Assembly: GCA_018062405.1 (NCBI GenBank) | Contig: JAGOSF010000001.1 | Coordinates: 124,001-188,000, forward strand | DNA length: 64,000 bases | Source of the DNA: Candidatus Babeliales bacterium | Lineage (GTDB): Bacteria; Babelota; Babeliae; Babelales; Chromulinivoraceae | Direction of reading: 5' to 3' | Shown here: positions 18,168 through 27,328 of the stretch, piece by piece | How positions within the stretch are numbered: the stretch's first letter is position 1 | Layout: each line of letters starts with the position of its first letter | The notes under the pieces: model-generated | Databases searched by the model: none | The model's input: only the letters and a program-made list of their open reading frames with translations | Told to the model about the DNA's origin: nothing | Program-made: the position numbers and the translations under genes

Positions 18168-18305
18168 AGCGACTCTAAATGTAAAGTCAATATATTCAAT
18201 TTTTTACAAAAGTCCTTACTGCACGGGTTTCATGAAAGAATAAAATATTTTAACATTTTATTCTTTCCCATAAAAACATGATATGAGTTTACATTTGGAG
18301 ACGCT
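18168..18305. repeat. IR-bounded element with an inner hairpin
   Basis: An imperfect 18-bp inverted repeat (18168-18185 and 18288-18305, 16 of 18 matching) flanks about 100 bp. Inside is a perfect 13-bp hairpin (18234-18246 and 18255-18267). No frame of useful length exists inside it. It fills most of the 391-bp gap between two genes and could be a MITE-like relic or a structured RNA. I see no clear target-site duplication. Confidence 0.55.
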
Positions 18306-18414
18306 AAAAGCAAACTCGCCACCATAATAAAATGAAAAAATCGTGATTTTCGTAACATTATCAGGCAAAAAAAGTACCTTAATTTTATAGCCATCCCAGA
18401 CAGATCACATAAGT

Positions 18415-18447
18415 AGAAAGGCGCTCCTTACACAAGAGCGCCTTTCT
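18415..18447 (-). terminator. Hairpin terminator after alaS
   Basis: AGAAAGGCGCTC / GAGCGCCTTTCT, a strong GC-rich stem just past the alaS stop. The T-run is poor. Confidence 0.6.
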
Positions 18448-18469
18448 GTTATCAAAATTTCAATTCAGC

Positions 18470-21061
18470 CTATCGAGACATTAACCATTTTTTCATCTGA
18501 TCTTTGTAATGAGCTGCTGGAATTTGTCCGCCACCTTGAATCTGTGTCGCACTACCACCAGAACGCAAGCCACAAGATTCTTGTAACCACGCCTGGAAAT
18601 CTTTCATAACAAATCTATTTGTAAACTCTTTTGCAACTGAGCCAATAAATAAAGCTTTGCCATCATCTACATTCAATACAAAATAGAATCCTGGTTTTTT
18701 TGCTTGCAGTGCAACAACGATATCTTTTAAATTATCTGCAAATCCAGAAATCTGGATATAATTACACGGCATGCCGCTGATATCAAATGATGATTCTAAC
18801 CATGCAGGAACCATCGATTTCCACTGTTCAGCCTTAAACTGTTTAACCTGCTGACTTAACTCTTTGATTTTTACTTGTAAATTTTCAACTGCGTTAGAAA
18901 TTGCATCAGACTTAACTTTTAAATCCTGTTCAAGTTGTTTAACTAAATTAAAATCTGTTTGCATCAACGCAAGTGCTTTGCCACCAGTGTAAGCTACAAT
19001 GCGACGTTGCCCTGCTGCAAGTGCAGAATCTTCGATAATTTTAAAAATGCCGATATCGCCAGTTGCTCGCACGTGAGTACCGCCACATAGTTCTGCAGAA
19101 AATCCTGGAATAATAACAGCACGAACTGCATCTGGATTATATTTATCACCAAAGAACGCAATAATACCGCGACTTGTTGCATCTTTTAATGTTGTATGAT
19201 CAATAGAAACTGGTGTATTTTCCCAAATTTTTTGATTGACCAAATCTTCGATCTGCTTGATATGTGCAGCTGACATCGGCTGATGATAGGTATAATCAAA
19301 TCGTAAATAATCTGCCGTCACGACAGAGCCAGCTTGCTTAACTTGCTTACCTAAAATTGATTGCAAAGCAGCTTGGAGCAAATGTGTTGCTGTGTGATTT
19401 TTCATCGTGTGCAAACGAGCGTATTCATTCACCTGCATTTCAACAACATCACCAACTTTAACATCGACTGGTGCTGTACATGAAACTAAAATTGCATCAT
19501 TGAGTTTTTGCAACCCAGCAAGCACCGTAAAATGACCATTAAAATTAATGATTCCCTGATCATCAACTTGGCCACCACACGCAACATAAAATGGACACTT
19601 TTCTACAACAAATGAAAAACTTTCGCCAGCTTTAACAGAATCAACGAGCTGGTTATCACAAACCAAAGCGGTAATTTTCGACTTCTCATACAATGACTCA
19701 TATCCAGTAAAAATTGTTTTTATATGTGAACCTAGTTGTAACTCTTGTTCAGTCTGCTTCATTTTCTTGCCAGACTTTTTACGCTGTAATTCCATCTGCT
19801 CTTCAAAACCTGCAAGATCAACTGAACACCCATGTTCTGAAGCAACCAATTGAACAACTTCAAGCGGGAATCCATACGTGTCGTACAACGTAAATGCTTG
19901 CATGCCAGAAACAGTTTTATTGCTTCCATTTTCTTGCATATAATTTTGTAAAATCTGTTTACCGCGAACTAAATTTTCTGCAAATCGTTCGATTTCACCA
20001 GTCAACACAGAAATAATACGATCTTTATTTAATGCTAAATCTGGATAAAATTCTTTCATCTCTTCGACAAAAACTGCTGACAATTCTGGGAAGATATTTT
20101 TGTCAGTTAATTTTTGCGCAAACAAAGCTGCTCTGCGAATAATTTTGCGAATAACATAACCACGACCCTCATTAGAAGGCGCACACCCATCAGAAATTAA
20201 AAATGATGTTGAACGAACGTGATCAAGTAAAACATTAAAAGCTGCTTTGATAATTCCTGAAGATTCATGATATGTGTGACCAGTTAACTGTTCGATTTTT
20301 GCAATGCACGGTTTGAACATATCGATATCAAAAACTGATTCTTTACCTTGCGTGACAACACACAATCTTTCAAGGCCCATACCTGTATCAATACCAGTTT
20401 GTTGTAAAGGCTTGTCTGATCCATCTGGCTGTTTTTCAAACTGCATAAACACAACGTTCCATACCTCTAAAAAGCGATCACAACCACAAGGAACATTACA
20501 ATCAGCTTTACCGCAACCATACTGAGGACCACGATCAAAGAAAATTTCTGTGCATGGACCGCAAGGACCTACATCACCCATTTGCCAAAAATTATCTGCT
20601 CCAAGGCGGAAAATTTTATGTTCTGGAACTCCAATTTCATCACGCCAAATTGCAAAAGCTTCATCATCAGAATGATGCACCGAAACTGATAATTTATCTT
20701 TATCAATGCCAACATCTTGCGTTAAAAAATTCCAAGCAAAAGGAATCGCATCTTTTTTAAAATAATCACCAAAAGAAAAGTTGCCCATCATTTCAAAAAA
20801 AGTAAGATGCCGTTGCGTAAATCCAACGTTATCTAAATCGTTATGTTTACCACCAGCGCGCACACATTTTTGAATCGTCACAGCGCGATTATAGCTTCGC
20901 TTTTCTTTACCAAGCAACACATCTTTAAACTGATTCATGCCTGCGTTGGTAAATAAAATTGTTGGATCTTCTGCTGGGATTAATGATGAACTTGAAACTT
21001 GTTCGTGACCTAATCTTTTAAAATAGTCGTAAAATTTTTGTCGTAAAATCGATGACTTCAT
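18470..21061 (-). CDS. alaS: Alanyl-tRNA synthetase
   Basis: Charges tRNA-Ala and also tmRNA. 863 residues, near the E. coli length. Catalytic core at the N-terminus (PTILFTNAGMNQFKDV, RHLTFFEMMGNFSFGDYF), editing domain with Zn-site motifs HTATHLL and CGGTHV, and C-Ala domain ending SGGSATQIQGGGQ. All key histidines and the cysteine of the editing site are visible. It lies 12 bp downstream of the HIT gene, so the two probably share a transcript. Confidence 0.98.
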   Translation of the reverse strand: MKSSILRQKFYDYFKRLGHEQVSSSSLIPAEDPTILFTNAGMNQFKDVLLGKEKRSYNRAVTIQKCVRAGGKHNDLDNVGFTQRHLTFFEMMGNFSFGDYFKKDAIPFAWNFLTQDVGIDKDKLSVSVHHSDDEAFAIWRDEIGVPEHKIFRLGADNFWQMGDVGPCGPCTEIFFDRGPQYGCGKADCNVPCGCDRFLEVWNVVFMQFEKQPDGSDKPLQQTGIDTGMGLERLCVVTQGKESVFDIDMFKPCIAKIEQLTGHTYHESSGIIKAAFNVLLDHVRSTSFLISDGCAPSNEGRGYVIRKIIRRAALFAQKLTDKNIFPELSAVFVEEMKEFYPDLALNKDRIISVLTGEIERFAENLVRGKQILQNYMQENGSNKTVSGMQAFTLYDTYGFPLEVVQLVASEHGCSVDLAGFEEQMELQRKKSGKKMKQTEQELQLGSHIKTIFTGYESLYEKSKITALVCDNQLVDSVKAGESFSFVVEKCPFYVACGGQVDDQGIINFNGHFTVLAGLQKLNDAILVSCTAPVDVKVGDVVEMQVNEYARLHTMKNHTATHLLQAALQSILGKQVKQAGSVVTADYLRFDYTYHQPMSAAHIKQIEDLVNQKIWENTPVSIDHTTLKDATSRGIIAFFGDKYNPDAVRAVIIPGFSAELCGGTHVRATGDIGIFKIIEDSALAAGQRRIVAYTGGKALALMQTDFNLVKQLEQDLKVKSDAISNAVENLQVKIKELSQQVKQFKAEQWKSMVPAWLESSFDISGMPCNYIQISGFADNLKDIVVALQAKKPGFYFVLNVDDGKALFIGSVAKEFTNRFVMKDFQAWLQESCGLRSGGSATQIQGGGQIPAAHYKDQMKKWLMSR

Positions 21062-21073
21062 AATGTTTTTAAC

Positions 21074-21598
21074 CTAAATTTCTAATGCTTGAAAAGCTGG
21101 TTTTAAATCTTGATAAATTCTATGTAAATCAACAGAAACATTTTTTGTATCGCCAATAGTAGTAATAAAACTCGTATCTCCAAACCATCGTGGAACTACA
21201 TGGAAATGAAGATGCGATGGAATGCCAGCACCACTGGCTCTGCCTAAATTAAGGCCTGTGTTAATACCTTCTGCCTTGAGCACGTTTTTTAAAATCACAA
21301 TACTTGCAGACATTAATTCCATAAGTTCTGCACGAACCTGCGCTGATACATCTTCAAGCTGAGCAACATGTTGCCGTGGTAAAATCAAAAGATGCCCACC
21401 ATTATAGGGATATAAATTTAAAATAATAAAAGCATGTTTAGTTTTTTTTAAAATAAATTCTTCAGCTGAATCATCTTGATCAGAAGAATTTTTATCTACA
21501 AGTTTTTTGCAAAAAACACAATCTTGATCAGACGGTTTTTCATTTTTTTTACTTTTAGTAATGTATGTATCGCGCCAGGGAGCGTATAAAATATCCAT
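21074..21598 (-). CDS. HIT-family nucleotide hydrolase/transferase
   Basis: About 174 residues from the ATG at 21598, set by AAGGAG 5 nt upstream. The histidine triad HLHFHVVPRW is intact; WRDTYI near the N-terminus and the CVFCK motif suit the Ap4A phosphorylase-like or Fhit-like branch. Such enzymes split dinucleoside polyphosphates or adenylates formed by aminoacyl-tRNA synthetases, so a place in front of alaS makes sense, though that link is an inference. Confidence 0.9.
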   Translation of the reverse strand: MDILYAPWRDTYITKSKKNEKPSDQDCVFCKKLVDKNSSDQDDSAEEFILKKTKHAFIILNLYPYNGGHLLILPRQHVAQLEDVSAQVRAELMELMSASIVILKNVLKAEGINTGLNLGRASGAGIPSHLHFHVVPRWFGDTSFITTIGDTKNVSVDLHRIYQDLKPAFQALEI

Positions 21599-21773
21599 TG
21601 AAACTCCTTGCAAACATGCTATGATTTACCTTAAGATATTGTATCAAAAAAAAGATTATTTGATACGACTTTTTAAGGCGCAATGCCGAAATTCATATCT
21701 TAAAATTAACAAGCAGTCTAACGAATCATAACCAAGGTAAGCTACTACCAAGCAAACCAGGGAGACATCTTAG

Positions 21774-23924
21774 ATGAGACAGGTATTTTTAAACAAGGGA
21801 GCTATAGCTCTTAAAGAAGTTTGCGAACCAGCGCTCAACGATCATTCCATGCTCATATCCGTGTATCATTCTTTAATTATTCCAGAAACGGAAGAATCAG
21901 TTATTTTACAATCGGAACAAGAAGCAATTCTTAAAAACATTCCAGAAAAAATCCGAATGATTTTTAACTCCATTTCAACAAAAAATATGGAGGGTGTAAC
22001 CGATCTTATTCGTAAAAGTTTCTATGGTGAGATTAAGGCTCTTGGCCACTCTTGCTCTGGAAAAATTATTGCAGTTGGGAAAAAAGTTACACAATTTCGA
22101 CCTGGCGACTATGTTGCATGTTCGGGAAATGGCTTTGCAAATCATGCTGACATCGTCTGCATCCCAGAAAATTTCGCCGTTAAACTCAAGGATAAATCTT
22201 TATTACAACAAGCAAGCTTTATTACCGTCGGCGGACTTGCATTTGATAACATAAAAAAAGCACAGCTACAAATTGGACAAACAGTTTGTGTTATTGGACT
22301 TGATCTTTTAGGGCAACTCACCGCGCAAATCGCAAAATTATCGGGATGTAAAGTTATTGGAATCGATACCAACGAATTTCATCTCAAAAAAGCTGCTGAA
22401 CTTGGAATTCATACAACATTAAATCCAAACTCGGACAACATTGAACAAGAAATTAGCTATTTAACCAATCATGCAGGCGCAGACTGCACTATCATAACCA
22501 AGCACATCGATCAACTCTTACAACAAGCGGTAAATTTTTCAAAACAACAAGGCAGAATTGTTCTTTCTCAGTATAAAAAACCGATTAATTTAAATTATGA
22601 ACAGTTTTATTTAAAAGAAATTAATATTGTCAACATCCCTTCGACAATGCAAGATGAACTATTTTTAGCTCAACAACAAATTGACACTGAACAAAGTTTA
22701 ACCAACAGTGTTCAAGAACATTGTAAAAGTTTGGCAACATTTATTAACTTGCTCGAAGATGAATTAATTTCAACCAAGCCACTTATTTCTCACGTCATGA
22801 GCATCAATGATATTCAACAAGCTTATGACGCTGTACAAAACAAAAATGTTTTAGGTCTCATTTTAAATTTTTTACCAAAGCCTGACATTCTAAAAACATC
22901 TCCTGCTGGAAATTCTTTTATACCCGCAAAAAAAGATGCTTTAAATGTTGGCATTCTTGGAGCTGGATCTTTTACACAAAATACACTCATGCCTATTTTA
23001 TCAAAAATAAAAGGGATTTCTATCGAGTCAGCTGCTGATAAAAACATTGTCAAAGCTTTAAATATAGCACACGTCTATGGAGCTCGAAAAACAATTATTA
23101 ACGAAGAAGAGCTTTTTAATAATGACAATATCAACGTGGTATTTATTAATACTCCAAATCGCTTACACTGCGATCAAGCAATTGCAGCCATGGAAAAAGG
23201 CAAAGCTGTATTTTTAGAAAAACCAATGGCAACAGATCTCGATCAACTCAACACGCTTTATAATTATTTACAAAAAAACAAATCTGCTCAATTCTGTGTT
23301 GATTATAATCGATCATTTTCTCCGTTCATTAAAAAAATAGAAAGCTACACCAAAACACGAACATCTCCTCTCATTATTTCCTATCGCATCAATGTTGGCT
23401 TTATTGCAAAAGAACAATGGCTTCAACGCCAAATGGGATCTGGAAGATTAATTGGAGAAGCTTGTCATATTTTTGAAATGTTTTTACACCTTGTCGGAGC
23501 TCAACCGATTGCAGTTTCTGTTGAATCTTTAAAACCAACCAACAACTTTTTATTTCCGACCGACAACTTCACCGCACAAATTAGTTTTGCTGATGGGTCA
23601 ATTTGCACACTTCTCTACACATCACTTGGACATGTTGGCATGGGCAAAGAACGTATGGAAGTTTATTTCGATTCAAAAACAATTATTATGGATGATTATG
23701 TTTCGCTCGAAGGCTTTGGCTTACCATTTGCGTTTAACGAAAATGTAAAACAACCAAATACTGGCCACGAAGCTTTAATTCATAATTTTTTACAAGCAAT
23801 TAAAAAAGATGAATATGTGCCACCAATATCGATTGAACAATTAAATAAAGCAACAGAACTTACTTTAATCATTGATCAACTTGCGCTTAAAGGCGGCGGC
23901 GAACATAACTTTTTAAACAAATAA
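21774..23924 (+). CDS. Two-domain oxidoreductase (zinc-type ADH fold plus Gfo/Idh/MocA)
   Basis: 716 residues. The N-terminal half (about 1-365) is an MDR/alcohol-dehydrogenase-like domain: GHSCSGKIIAVGKKV, FRPGDYVACSG, and the nucleotide fold VCVIGLDLLGQLTAQIAKLSGCKVIGID. The C-terminal half (about 385-716) is a Gfo/Idh/MocA dehydrogenase: VGILGAGSF, the EKPMATDLDQL motif, and GRLIGEACHIFEMF. Proteins with this fusion are known next to cell-surface sugar genes in other bacteria, which suggests a role in nucleotide-sugar chemistry; the substrate cannot be read here. GGGAG precedes the start. The next gene is convergent. Confidence 0.88.
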   Translation: MRQVFLNKGAIALKEVCEPALNDHSMLISVYHSLIIPETEESVILQSEQEAILKNIPEKIRMIFNSISTKNMEGVTDLIRKSFYGEIKALGHSCSGKIIAVGKKVTQFRPGDYVACSGNGFANHADIVCIPENFAVKLKDKSLLQQASFITVGGLAFDNIKKAQLQIGQTVCVIGLDLLGQLTAQIAKLSGCKVIGIDTNEFHLKKAAELGIHTTLNPNSDNIEQEISYLTNHAGADCTIITKHIDQLLQQAVNFSKQQGRIVLSQYKKPINLNYEQFYLKEINIVNIPSTMQDELFLAQQQIDTEQSLTNSVQEHCKSLATFINLLEDELISTKPLISHVMSINDIQQAYDAVQNKNVLGLILNFLPKPDILKTSPAGNSFIPAKKDALNVGILGAGSFTQNTLMPILSKIKGISIESAADKNIVKALNIAHVYGARKTIINEEELFNNDNINVVFINTPNRLHCDQAIAAMEKGKAVFLEKPMATDLDQLNTLYNYLQKNKSAQFCVDYNRSFSPFIKKIESYTKTRTSPLIISYRINVGFIAKEQWLQRQMGSGRLIGEACHIFEMFLHLVGAQPIAVSVESLKPTNNFLFPTDNFTAQISFADGSICTLLYTSLGHVGMGKERMEVYFDSKTIIMDDYVSLEGFGLPFAFNENVKQPNTGHEALIHNFLQAIKKDEYVPPISIEQLNKATELTLIIDQLALKGGGEHNFLNK

Positions 23925-23926
23925 AA

Positions 23927-23964
23927 ATAAGCGGGTACGAATCCAAAAATTCATACCCGCTTAT
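23927..23964. terminator. Bidirectional terminator
   Basis: ATAAGCGGGTA / TACCCGCTTAT between two convergent genes. Confidence 0.8.
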
Positions 23965-23980
23965 GACATCTTCTCAATTT

Positions 23981-24922
23981 TTATTGCATCGCTGCAAGCT
24001 CTTGGTATTTATATTTACGAGTATCCCAATAACCTGGTCCATAACTGACCAATAATTGATCGCCCTTTTTAATATTTTTTTCTGCAATATAACAAACATG
24101 CCACAATCCATCTGAACCTAAAATATATTTCACAACACAGTTTGGATCTTTTCCATCATTAACTAAGCGTAACTCATTACCTTTTTCTCGAGCGTCAAGG
24201 CTAATTCTATCACCTTCTAACGTCTCTGCTGGGTAAGCCCATGCATAATCTTTGCTTCCAACTAAATTTCGATCCTTTACCACCCCTCCATAAATTCCAA
24301 CAAATCCACCTTTTGGTAAATCATCTTCTGCAAATACACCATGGCCAATTTCTTCACCAAGCCAACGAATCGACATCGGCATTAAACTTTGTAACGTGAT
24401 ATCGTCATCATATAAATCAGTTAAACGAAGATGCTCTTGCGGCTCGCTCATATATTTTTCTGATTCTTGCAAGTTATAATCTAATAAAGGAGCATATTCT
24501 ACCTCTGTTGCATTAAGATATTCGATTCCTTGATGAGCAAAAAATTCTAAACGCTCTTCTGGAGTAGAAAACACAGTTTTTTCTAACGGATGAAATAGAT
24601 GTTGAGAACTTTCAAGATCAGGGACTTGAAGCTCTCCGTTGACTTCATCTTCACCAATAAGTTGCGGCTCAGACAAATCTAACAAAATATCTGCTGATTG
24701 CTCAAATAACTCATCCAATAGTCCAACCGGTTCATCAATTAACTCATCTTCTCCTACAGGTATTTCTAATAAAAAAGAAGAATCTGTTACATCATCACCA
24801 TCCATAGCAATGTCAACACGTTCAAACTCTTGGCCTTTGTTTTTTGTATAAAAATATATCCCGCATGCAGCAGCCAATGCGCTCAAACCAAATAATACAA
24901 TAAGATGTTTTTTTATCTTCAC
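23981..24922 (-). CDS. SET-domain protein, N-terminally anchored or exported
   Basis: 313 residues, GTG start behind AGGAGAG. Residues 8-26 are a membrane anchor or signal segment (IVLFGLSALAAACGIYFY), then a very acidic linker (about 30-110), a spacer, and a SET domain (about 185-300). Visible SET motifs: GHGVFAEDDLPKGGFVGIYGG (split, 193-213), NELRLVNDGKDPNC in place of the usual RFINHSCxPNC, and QLLVSYGPGYW. SET proteins transfer methyl groups from SAM to lysine; several intracellular bacteria export them to modify host chromatin. The hydrophobic N-terminus means it acts outside the cytoplasm or at a membrane. Substrate unknown. Confidence 0.85.
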   Translation of the reverse strand: MKIKKHLIVLFGLSALAAACGIYFYTKNKGQEFERVDIAMDGDDVTDSSFLLEIPVGEDELIDEPVGLLDELFEQSADILLDLSEPQLIGEDEVNGELQVPDLESSQHLFHPLEKTVFSTPEERLEFFAHQGIEYLNATEVEYAPLLDYNLQESEKYMSEPQEHLRLTDLYDDDITLQSLMPMSIRWLGEEIGHGVFAEDDLPKGGFVGIYGGVVKDRNLVGSKDYAWAYPAETLEGDRISLDAREKGNELRLVNDGKDPNCVVKYILGSDGLWHVCYIAEKNIKKGDQLLVSYGPGYWDTRKYKYQELAAMQ

Positions 24923-25048
24923 AACTCTCTCCTTTGACGCATAATAGAAATTTTTATTTTTTACTGTATCATTATTTTAGAGTGTCTTACATTCTTTTTA
25001 TAAAAAACAAGAAAATCGTCTGGTCTTTTAAAGGAAAAATAAAAAATT

Positions 25049-26044
25049 ATGAATCAAATTTCTTTTCGTTTTAAAAATCAATTAATTACTGCATTTTTTT
25101 GTTCTTTACTTGCAATCACTGCATCCATAGTAGCAAATGAAACATTGCACAATCAGCCCGTCTTTGCAGAACCGGTGTTTACACCATTAAAACAGGCTTG
25201 CAGTATTGCAATTGTTATTCCAGCTTATAACGAAGAACAACGCATCGAAAAAACATTATTATCTTATTTTGACTATTTTCATGGTTGCAAAAACCTGACT
25301 GTTCTTTTTTTAGTCGTGTGTAATAATTGCACCGATCAAACTGTTGAGATTTGCAAACGATTACAAAAAGATCATCCAGAACTTCATTTTATGGATTTAA
25401 AACCAGGTGGAAAAGGATTTGCTGTCAAACAAGGATTTTTAAAAGCTTTAGAATACAACAACCTTGATTATATCGGATTTGTTGATGCAGACATGGCAAC
25501 AAAACCTGTATATTTTTACGAACTGATCCACAAAATTCAAGGCCATGATGGTGCTATCGCAAGTCGCTACAAAAAAGGGGCTCGAGTTTGGCCAAACCGA
25601 CCATTTCTTAAAGAAATTGGTGGAAAATTTTACAACTGGATGCTTCGTCATAATTTCCATTTAGATATTCGTGACACACAATGCGGAGCAAAACTTTTTA
25701 GCTATGAAACTATTAAAAACGTAGCTCCAAATATGAAAGAAATTGGCTGGGCTTTTGATCTTGAACTTTTATACATTTGCCAACTTTTTGATAAAGATAT
25801 TATCGAAGTACCAACAACATGGAGCGATGTTCCAGGAAGCAGCTTAGTTATTTCACAATGTTATAAAGAGTTTATCTCTGCTCCAAAGCGTATTAAAAAA
25901 CAGCAACAACAACTTGCAGCTCAATTGATGCGTAAAAAACAAGCAGAAAAAGCTGCTCAACAAAAAGAAACTCAAATGCAAAAGAAACTTAAAAAGAACC
26001 CTGCATTCATGGCATCAACCATGGCAACAACAGGAAACAATTAA
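25049..26044 (+). CDS. Family 2 glycosyltransferase with N-terminal membrane segment
   Basis: 331 residues. The hydrophobic start (LITAFFCSLLAITASIVA) precedes a GT2 domain: IAIVIPAYNEEQRIEKTL, then the DXD-like FVDADMATKP, and DTQCGAKLFSYETI with GWAFDLELLYI, the pattern of dolichyl- or undecaprenyl-phosphate glucosyltransferases. The C-terminal 45 residues are a Gln/Lys/Ala-rich helix, not part of the fold. It overlaps the next gene by 1 nt (TAATG). A catalytic domain behind a signal-like segment is unusual because sugar-nucleotide donors are cytoplasmic. Confidence 0.88.
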   Translation: MNQISFRFKNQLITAFFCSLLAITASIVANETLHNQPVFAEPVFTPLKQACSIAIVIPAYNEEQRIEKTLLSYFDYFHGCKNLTVLFLVVCNNCTDQTVEICKRLQKDHPELHFMDLKPGGKGFAVKQGFLKALEYNNLDYIGFVDADMATKPVYFYELIHKIQGHDGAIASRYKKGARVWPNRPFLKEIGGKFYNWMLRHNFHLDIRDTQCGAKLFSYETIKNVAPNMKEIGWAFDLELLYICQLFDKDIIEVPTTWSDVPGSSLVISQCYKEFISAPKRIKKQQQQLAAQLMRKKQAEKAAQQKETQMQKKLKKNPAFMASTMATTGNN

Positions 26045-26562
26045 TGCTAAATTATAAAAAATTATATAATTTTTTAATTCTTTGGTTTTTGTATTCAATC
26101 AACTTACAAAATTTATTTGCAGCAGAAGAGTCAGAGAGTCGAGAAATTCGATTAGAAGATATTATTCTAAAATTTTCTGAAGAGTCAGAGATTCGAGATG
26201 TTCAAGAAGATATTATTCTAAAATTTTCTAGGGATGAAGCGGAAATAAGAAAACATTCTTATTGGGCTATGAGAAAAAAGTTTCCAAAGACTTATGAATC
26301 TAGAAAATCAACTTATATTGGGGACAGCCCAGAGCTTTGTTCACTCACATATCCCGATGGAACAGAATGTTTCAACGCTGATAACTTGAAAATAATGACT
26401 TATCCTGATGGAACTATTATTCATGATAGCCACGGTCTTAGAAGAATAAGAATGTCCGATGGAAAACAAATGAATATACATTTGCTAAATTCTAATTCTA
26501 AGCCCTATATGATCCACGAAATATACCCTGATGGGGAAGTAAAATGGTTCAATCTGAAGTAA
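26044..26562 (+). CDS. Secreted protein with tandem and YPDG repeats
   Basis: 172 residues, coupled to the glycosyltransferase by TAATG. Signal peptide (FLILWFLYSINLQNLFA), then two tandem 17-18-residue units ending EDIILKFS; the 25-nt DNA core repeats exactly at 26154-26178 and 26205-26229. The C-terminal half carries four short MORN-like units (LTYPDGTECF, MTYPDGTIIH, RMSDGKQMNI, IYPDGEVKWF). Function unknown. The coupling hints at a surface structure made with the enzyme upstream. Confidence 0.75.
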   Translation: MLNYKKLYNFLILWFLYSINLQNLFAAEESESREIRLEDIILKFSEESEIRDVQEDIILKFSRDEAEIRKHSYWAMRKKFPKTYESRKSTYIGDSPELCSLTYPDGTECFNADNLKIMTYPDGTIIHDSHGLRRIRMSDGKQMNIHLLNSNSKPYMIHEIYPDGEVKWFNLK

Positions 26563-26618
26563 TACGTGAAAGATAAAATTTAAATTCTCTTTCATAAAAA
26601 CTTTAACTATGGTATCAA

Positions 26619-26662
26619 AATAAGGATAATTGCGCAGCAGCTGTTGCACAATTATCCTTATT
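26619..26662 (+). terminator. Stem-loop terminator
   Basis: An 18-bp stem with a single mismatch (26619-26636 with 26645-26662) around an 8-nt loop, followed by AAATTTTT. Confidence 0.65.
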
Positions 26663-26689
26663 AAATTTTTACTGTAACCGAAAGATTTT

Positions 26690-27223
26690 ATGAATATAAA
26701 ATATCTGTACGCTTTTATACTGCTTTCATTGCTATCAATATCTTTTTACAACCTTCAAGCAGCTTCAAAACTGCTCGGCAAAGCTGTTCCAATCTTTAAA
26801 AGCCAAGCTGTATTTCCAGATGGATCAGTAGGATTGTTTGACCTGCAAGATTATGTTGGTAAAAATCTTATCATCTATTTTTATCCTATGGACAGTTCTC
26901 CAAATTGCACCATTCAAGCAAAAAAATTCCGCGATGAAATTGGCAGGCTCAACAAAGAAAATATTTTTGTTGTTGGCGTCAGCACCGATTCAATAAAATC
27001 TCATCTTAAGTTTCAAAAGAAATTAGCGCTTCCATTTCCTCTTGTCTCTGACGAAAGCCATAAGCATGCAATATCAAAAATGTATAAAACTAAAGGCTGG
27101 GTCTTTGATAATCGCTCAACTTTCCTAGTCAACAAAAAAGGAATCGTCTTTAAAGTCTTTGATAAAGTTGATATCAAAAATCAGATCGAAGATATTTTAG
27201 AATGTTTTGCAGAGCAAAAATAA
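26690..27223 (+). CDS. Exported peroxiredoxin, Bcp/AhpC-TSA type
   Basis: 177 residues. Signal peptide (AFILLSLLSISFYNLQAAS) followed by a thioredoxin-fold peroxidase: YFYPMDSSPNCTIQAKKFRDE with peroxidatic Cys73 in the Bcp position, FVVGVSTDS, and STFLVNKKG. Thr74 also fits. A second Cys lies near the C-terminus (DILECFAEQ); the usual Bcp resolving position five residues after Cys73 has no Cys. Export would place peroxide defence in the periplasm, useful inside a host cell. Confidence 0.88.
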   Translation: MNIKYLYAFILLSLLSISFYNLQAASKLLGKAVPIFKSQAVFPDGSVGLFDLQDYVGKNLIIYFYPMDSSPNCTIQAKKFRDEIGRLNKENIFVVGVSTDSIKSHLKFQKKLALPFPLVSDESHKHAISKMYKTKGWVFDNRSTFLVNKKGIVFKVFDKVDIKNQIEDILECFAEQK

Positions 27224-27245
27224 AACGGTTAGTTTATTCTTTTCT

Positions 27246-27280
27246 AAAAAGCCACTTACTTGGCAGTAAGTGGCTTTTTT
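27246..27280. terminator. Bidirectional terminator
   Basis: AAAAAGCCACTTACT / AGTAAGTGGCTTTTT around TGGC, between the converging peroxiredoxin gene and glyA. Confidence 0.9.
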
Positions 27281-27328
27281 CGTTTTTATATTTTTCATGG
27301 AAACAATAATCATATAACATGGCAATAA

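Noticed and set aside
26154-26229. 25-nt direct repeat, considered as a CRISPR or mobile-element trace
   Set aside because: Only two copies, with a 51-nt period, in frame within a gene; it encodes a protein repeat.
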